Shown: positions 5,826 to 7,586 of the stretch, one piece after another
How positions within the stretch are numbered: position 1 is the stretch's first letter
Layout: every line of letters starts with the position of its first letter
Assembly (NCBI GenBank): GCA_919902475.1
Contig: CAKKRA010000281.1
Coordinates: forward strand, 1,211 to 8,796
Reading direction: 5' to 3'
Length of the DNA stretch: 7,586 nucleotides
Source of the DNA: Nitrospiria bacterium
GTDB taxonomy: Bacteria > Nitrospirota > CAKKRA01 > 9FT-COMBO-42-15
Made by a program: the position numbers and the translations under genes
Notes under the pieces: generated by a model
What the model saw: only the letters and a program-made list of their open reading frames with translations
Database searches by the model: none
What the model was told of the DNA's origin: nothing

Positions 5826-6824
5826 ATGAAGCTGCATGAAAAGCCAATAAACACTATATCAGATGTATGGGACATATATAGAGAAGACTTTAAGAGGGTT
5901 GAGGCGCAGATTATTGAGGACTTAGACTCAGAGGTCTCTTTAATAAATGATGTGGGCTATCACCTCTTAAAAGGCGGGTGCAAGCGGTTCAGGCCTCTTT
6001 TGATGATACTCTGCTCAAGGCTCTGCGATTATCACGGCGCAGATGATATTATTCTTGCAAGCGTAGTTGAGTTCATCCATACAGCGACCCTTTTACACGA
6101 CGATGTTGTTGATGAGGCTGATGTAAGAAGAGGCCAGCCGGCAGCGCGTTCAATATGGGGAAATCAGGCGAGCATCTTAGTCGGCGATTATATGTATTCA
6201 AAGGCATTATACAAGGCAGTTACATTAAAAAATCAGGAGGTCAATGAAATTCTTTCAACAACCACTAAGAAAATGTCTGAGGGTGAGCTCCTGCAGCTTT
6301 CAAAGACTGCTGACATTAATATTTCAGAAGATGAATATCTTAAGATAATTGATTCTAAAACAGCAATCCTTATTGCAGCAACATGCCGGCTTGCAGGGGT
6401 TATAAGCGATGTGTCTGAGGAAGGGAAAAACAGCCTCACAAGAATCGGCTGGAATATAGGGATGGCATTTCAGCTTACGGATGATACATTAGACTATACT
6501 GCAGCCAAAGAGAGGCTTGGCAAGACACTTGGAAAAGACCTTTCAGAGGGTAAAATCACCCTTCCCCTTTTACACCTCCTAAAGAATTGCAGTGATGCAG
6601 AAAAACCTCTAATTCACAGAATTATAAAGGAAGGCAAAATCAGAGATGAAGACCTTGAATTTATCCAGACGCTGTTTAAAAAATACAATTCCATAAATTA
6701 CTCCCTGACAAAGGCAAAGGGATATATAAAGACCGCAAAGCAGGAGATGTCATGCTATGAAGACTCTACGCCAAAACAGGCGCTCATGGCAGTTGCAAAC
6801 TATGCTATAACGCGGGATTTGTAA
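5826..6824 (+). CDS. ispB: long-chain all-trans polyprenyl diphosphate synthase (octaprenyl-type)
   Basis: The enzyme elongates an allylic diphosphate with isopentenyl diphosphate to make the isoprenoid tail of a quinone. The 332-residue all-helical prenyltransferase has KRFRP (53-57; usually GGKRxRP, here with Cys52 before the Lys), the first aspartate-rich motif DDVVD (92-96) followed by RRGQPAAR, KT (178-179), and the second motif QLTDDTLD (216-223) followed by GKDLSEGK. The residue five before the first DD is Ala87, a small residue typical of enzymes making long (C35-C50) products, so farnesyl or geranylgeranyl synthase is less likely. The exact chain length and quinone are unknown, and the symbol is by similarity. 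The ATG has no clear Shine-Dalgarno sequence, in line with the nearly leaderless promoter. It is divergent from lysA and 12 bp upstream of the AMMECR1 gene. Confidence 0.92.
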   Translation: MKLHEKPINTISDVWDIYREDFKRVEAQIIEDLDSEVSLINDVGYHLLKGGCKRFRPLLMILCSRLCDYHGADDIILASVVEFIHTATLLHDDVVDEADVRRGQPAARSIWGNQASILVGDYMYSKALYKAVTLKNQEVNEILSTTTKKMSEGELLQLSKTADINISEDEYLKIIDSKTAILIAATCRLAGVISDVSEEGKNSLTRIGWNIGMAFQLTDDTLDYTAAKERLGKTLGKDLSEGKITLPLLHLLKNCSDAEKPLIHRIIKEGKIRDEDLEFIQTLFKKYNSINYSLTKAKGYIKTAKQEMSCYEDSTPKQALMAVANYAITRDL

Positions 6825-6836
6825 GACCTCCCATTT

Positions 6837-7355
6837 ATGAGAAAAGAATCTCATCCCCTTGTAAAATTAGCAAAAGACGCTATAAAGGAATACATAAAAA
6901 ACAGGAGGATTATCAAGCCGCCTGATGATTTGGCAGAGGAGATGAAAGGACAGGCAGGTGTTTTTGTTTCATTAAAGAAAAGTGGGCAGTTGCGGGGGTG
7001 CATAGGAACATTTGCTCCGACAGCGAAAAATATTGCAGAGGAGGTTATACACAATGCCATCTCTGCTGCAACAAGAGACCCGCGGTTTCAGCCTGTTGGG
7101 CTATCTGAGTTGGAGGAGATAGATTATTCAGTAGATGTGCTAACAGAGCCGGAAAAGATAGCAGGACCAGAAGGGCTTGACCCAAAGAGATACGGCGTAA
7201 TTGTTAAATGCGGGATAAGAAAGGGACTGCTCCTTCCTGACATAGAGGGTGTTGATACAGTTGAGGAGCAGATTGATATAGCAAGGAGTAAGGCAGGTAT
7301 TTATGAAGATGAACCTGTTGAACTGTACAGGTTTGAGGTAAAGAGATATAAATAG
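6837..7355 (+). CDS. AMMECR1-domain protein (AmmA-like)
   Basis: The 172-residue protein matches the AMMECR1 family throughout: HPLVKLAKDAI at the N-terminus, GVFVSLKKSGQLRGCIGT (41-58) holding the hallmark LRGCIGT, the ATRDPRF block (78-84), a YSVDVLTEP strand (97-105), and a C-terminal KGLLLPDIEGVDTVEEQIDIA region (129 onward). The family is widespread in bacteria, archaea and eukaryotes. In many prokaryotes it is encoded with a Memo-like protein and a radical SAM protein (the AmmeMemoRadiSam set), but its reaction is not established. Neither partner is in this window. There are no signal peptide or membrane segments, so it is probably cytosolic. It starts 12 bp after the ispB stop, in the same frame, without a recognisable Shine-Dalgarno sequence; the preceding bases are GACCTCCCATTT. 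Reinitiation after ispB is a plausible but unproven mode. Confidence 0.92.
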   Translation: MRKESHPLVKLAKDAIKEYIKNRRIIKPPDDLAEEMKGQAGVFVSLKKSGQLRGCIGTFAPTAKNIAEEVIHNAISAATRDPRFQPVGLSELEEIDYSVDVLTEPEKIAGPEGLDPKRYGVIVKCGIRKGLLLPDIEGVDTVEEQIDIARSKAGIYEDEPVELYRFEVKRYK

Positions 7356-7360
7356 ACTAA

Positions 7361-7491
7361 AAATTCTAAACTCTAATATCTAATTTCTAGACAATATCAA
7401 AATACAAAACTCAAATGTTCAAAATAGTTTTGGATTTTGAATTTCTAATATTTGAATTTGTTTAGTGTTTGGGATTTTGAGATTGGAATTT
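7361..7491. repeat. 131-bp AT-rich imperfect inverted repeat
   Basis: The gap after the AMMECR1 gene is about 22 percent GC and folds back symmetrically about position 7426. The arms 7361-7424 and 7428-7491 begin with AAATTC and end with GAATTT, and the centre is CAAAA-TAG-TTTTG. Aligned without gaps, 40 of 64 positions pair, and about 47 do if G-U pairs in a plus-strand transcript are allowed (hand count). The left arm has 11 C and 2 G, the right arm 14 G and 1 C. I see no open frame of note and no T-run terminator. It resembles AT-rich fold-back repeats seen between genes in environmental genomes; that kinship is inference. Confidence 0.75.
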
Positions 7492-7509
7492 GTGTTTAAA
7501 GGAGGCAAG

Positions 7510-7586
7510 ATGGCTCTGGAAGAGGATTTACGGCAGACAGAGGATCAGGGTTTTAAAAAGGGGATTATTTTTATTATTATAGCTGT
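7510..7586 (+). CDS. N-terminal fragment of an unrecognised, probably membrane-anchored protein
   Basis: An ATG at 7510 follows AAAGGAGG (7498-7505) with a short 4-nt spacing. It opens a frame that runs off the window after 25 full codons. The visible protein is MALEEDLRQTEDQGFKKG followed by IIFIIIA, an acidic, charged cytosolic head leading into what looks like the start of a transmembrane helix. It does not resemble the start of a Memo or radical SAM protein. The family cannot be named from this fragment. Confidence 0.65.
   Translation, partial: MALEEDLRQTEDQGFKKGIIFIIIA

Noticed and set aside
7356..7509. Terminator or small gene after the AMMECR1 gene
   Set aside because: No GC-rich stem with a T-tract and no credible frame; the fold-back repeat explains the stretch better.
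1..7586. CRISPR array, defence island, transposase or other undescribed multi-gene system
   Set aside because: All full-length genes are recognisable housekeeping or widespread conserved families; the repeats are single palindromes, not spaced direct repeats.

Overview
The window is core-metabolism DNA from a bacterium that makes lysine and meso-diaminopimelate by the aminotransferase (DapL) variant of the diaminopimelate pathway. Gene order, the bacterial-type DapL, moderate GC and several GC-rich or AT-rich palindromic repeats suggest an uncultured lineage of the Nitrospirota/Desulfobacterota kind. That placement is an inference from style, not from a marker gene.

Left part (99-5708, all minus strand): six tightly packed genes are transcribed leftwards in the order lysA, dapF, dapA, dapB, dapL, folK. 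DapA and DapB make tetrahydrodipicolinate, DapL converts it directly to LL-diaminopimelate, DapF epimerises this to the meso form for peptidoglycan, and LysA decarboxylates the meso form to lysine. No dapD, dapC, dapE or ddh is present, as expected for the DapL route. FolK (folate synthesis) overlaps the end of dapL and is probably co-transcribed. lysA/dapF and dapL/folK overlap, and the other gaps are 12 to 109 bp. Three of the six genes appear to use weak start codons: folK GTG, dapL TTG, and dapF apparently ATT behind a very strong Shine-Dalgarno sequence.

Middle (5709-5825): a 117-bp divergent control region carries two TTGACA-type promoters back to back, one for the lysine operon and one for the genes on the right. 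The right-hand promoter is so close to its gene that the mRNA should be almost leaderless.

Right part (5826-7586, plus strand): a long-chain polyprenyl diphosphate synthase (ispB-like, quinone side chain) is followed after 12 bp by an AMMECR1-domain protein (AmmA-like). A 154-bp AT-rich gap comes next, filled by a 131-bp imperfect inverted repeat, and then the first 25 codons of an unrecognised, probably membrane-anchored protein that runs off the edge.

Repeats: two copies of a GC-rich palindrome family (about 6-50 and 586-629) bracket folK, and the second lies inside the folK reading frame. Two other GC-rich palindromes fill the dapA-dapB gap. I see no defence system, mobile-element gene, CRISPR array, tRNA or rRNA. 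The points most worth a second look are the ATT start of dapF, the palindrome built into FolK, and the large AT-rich fold-back element.
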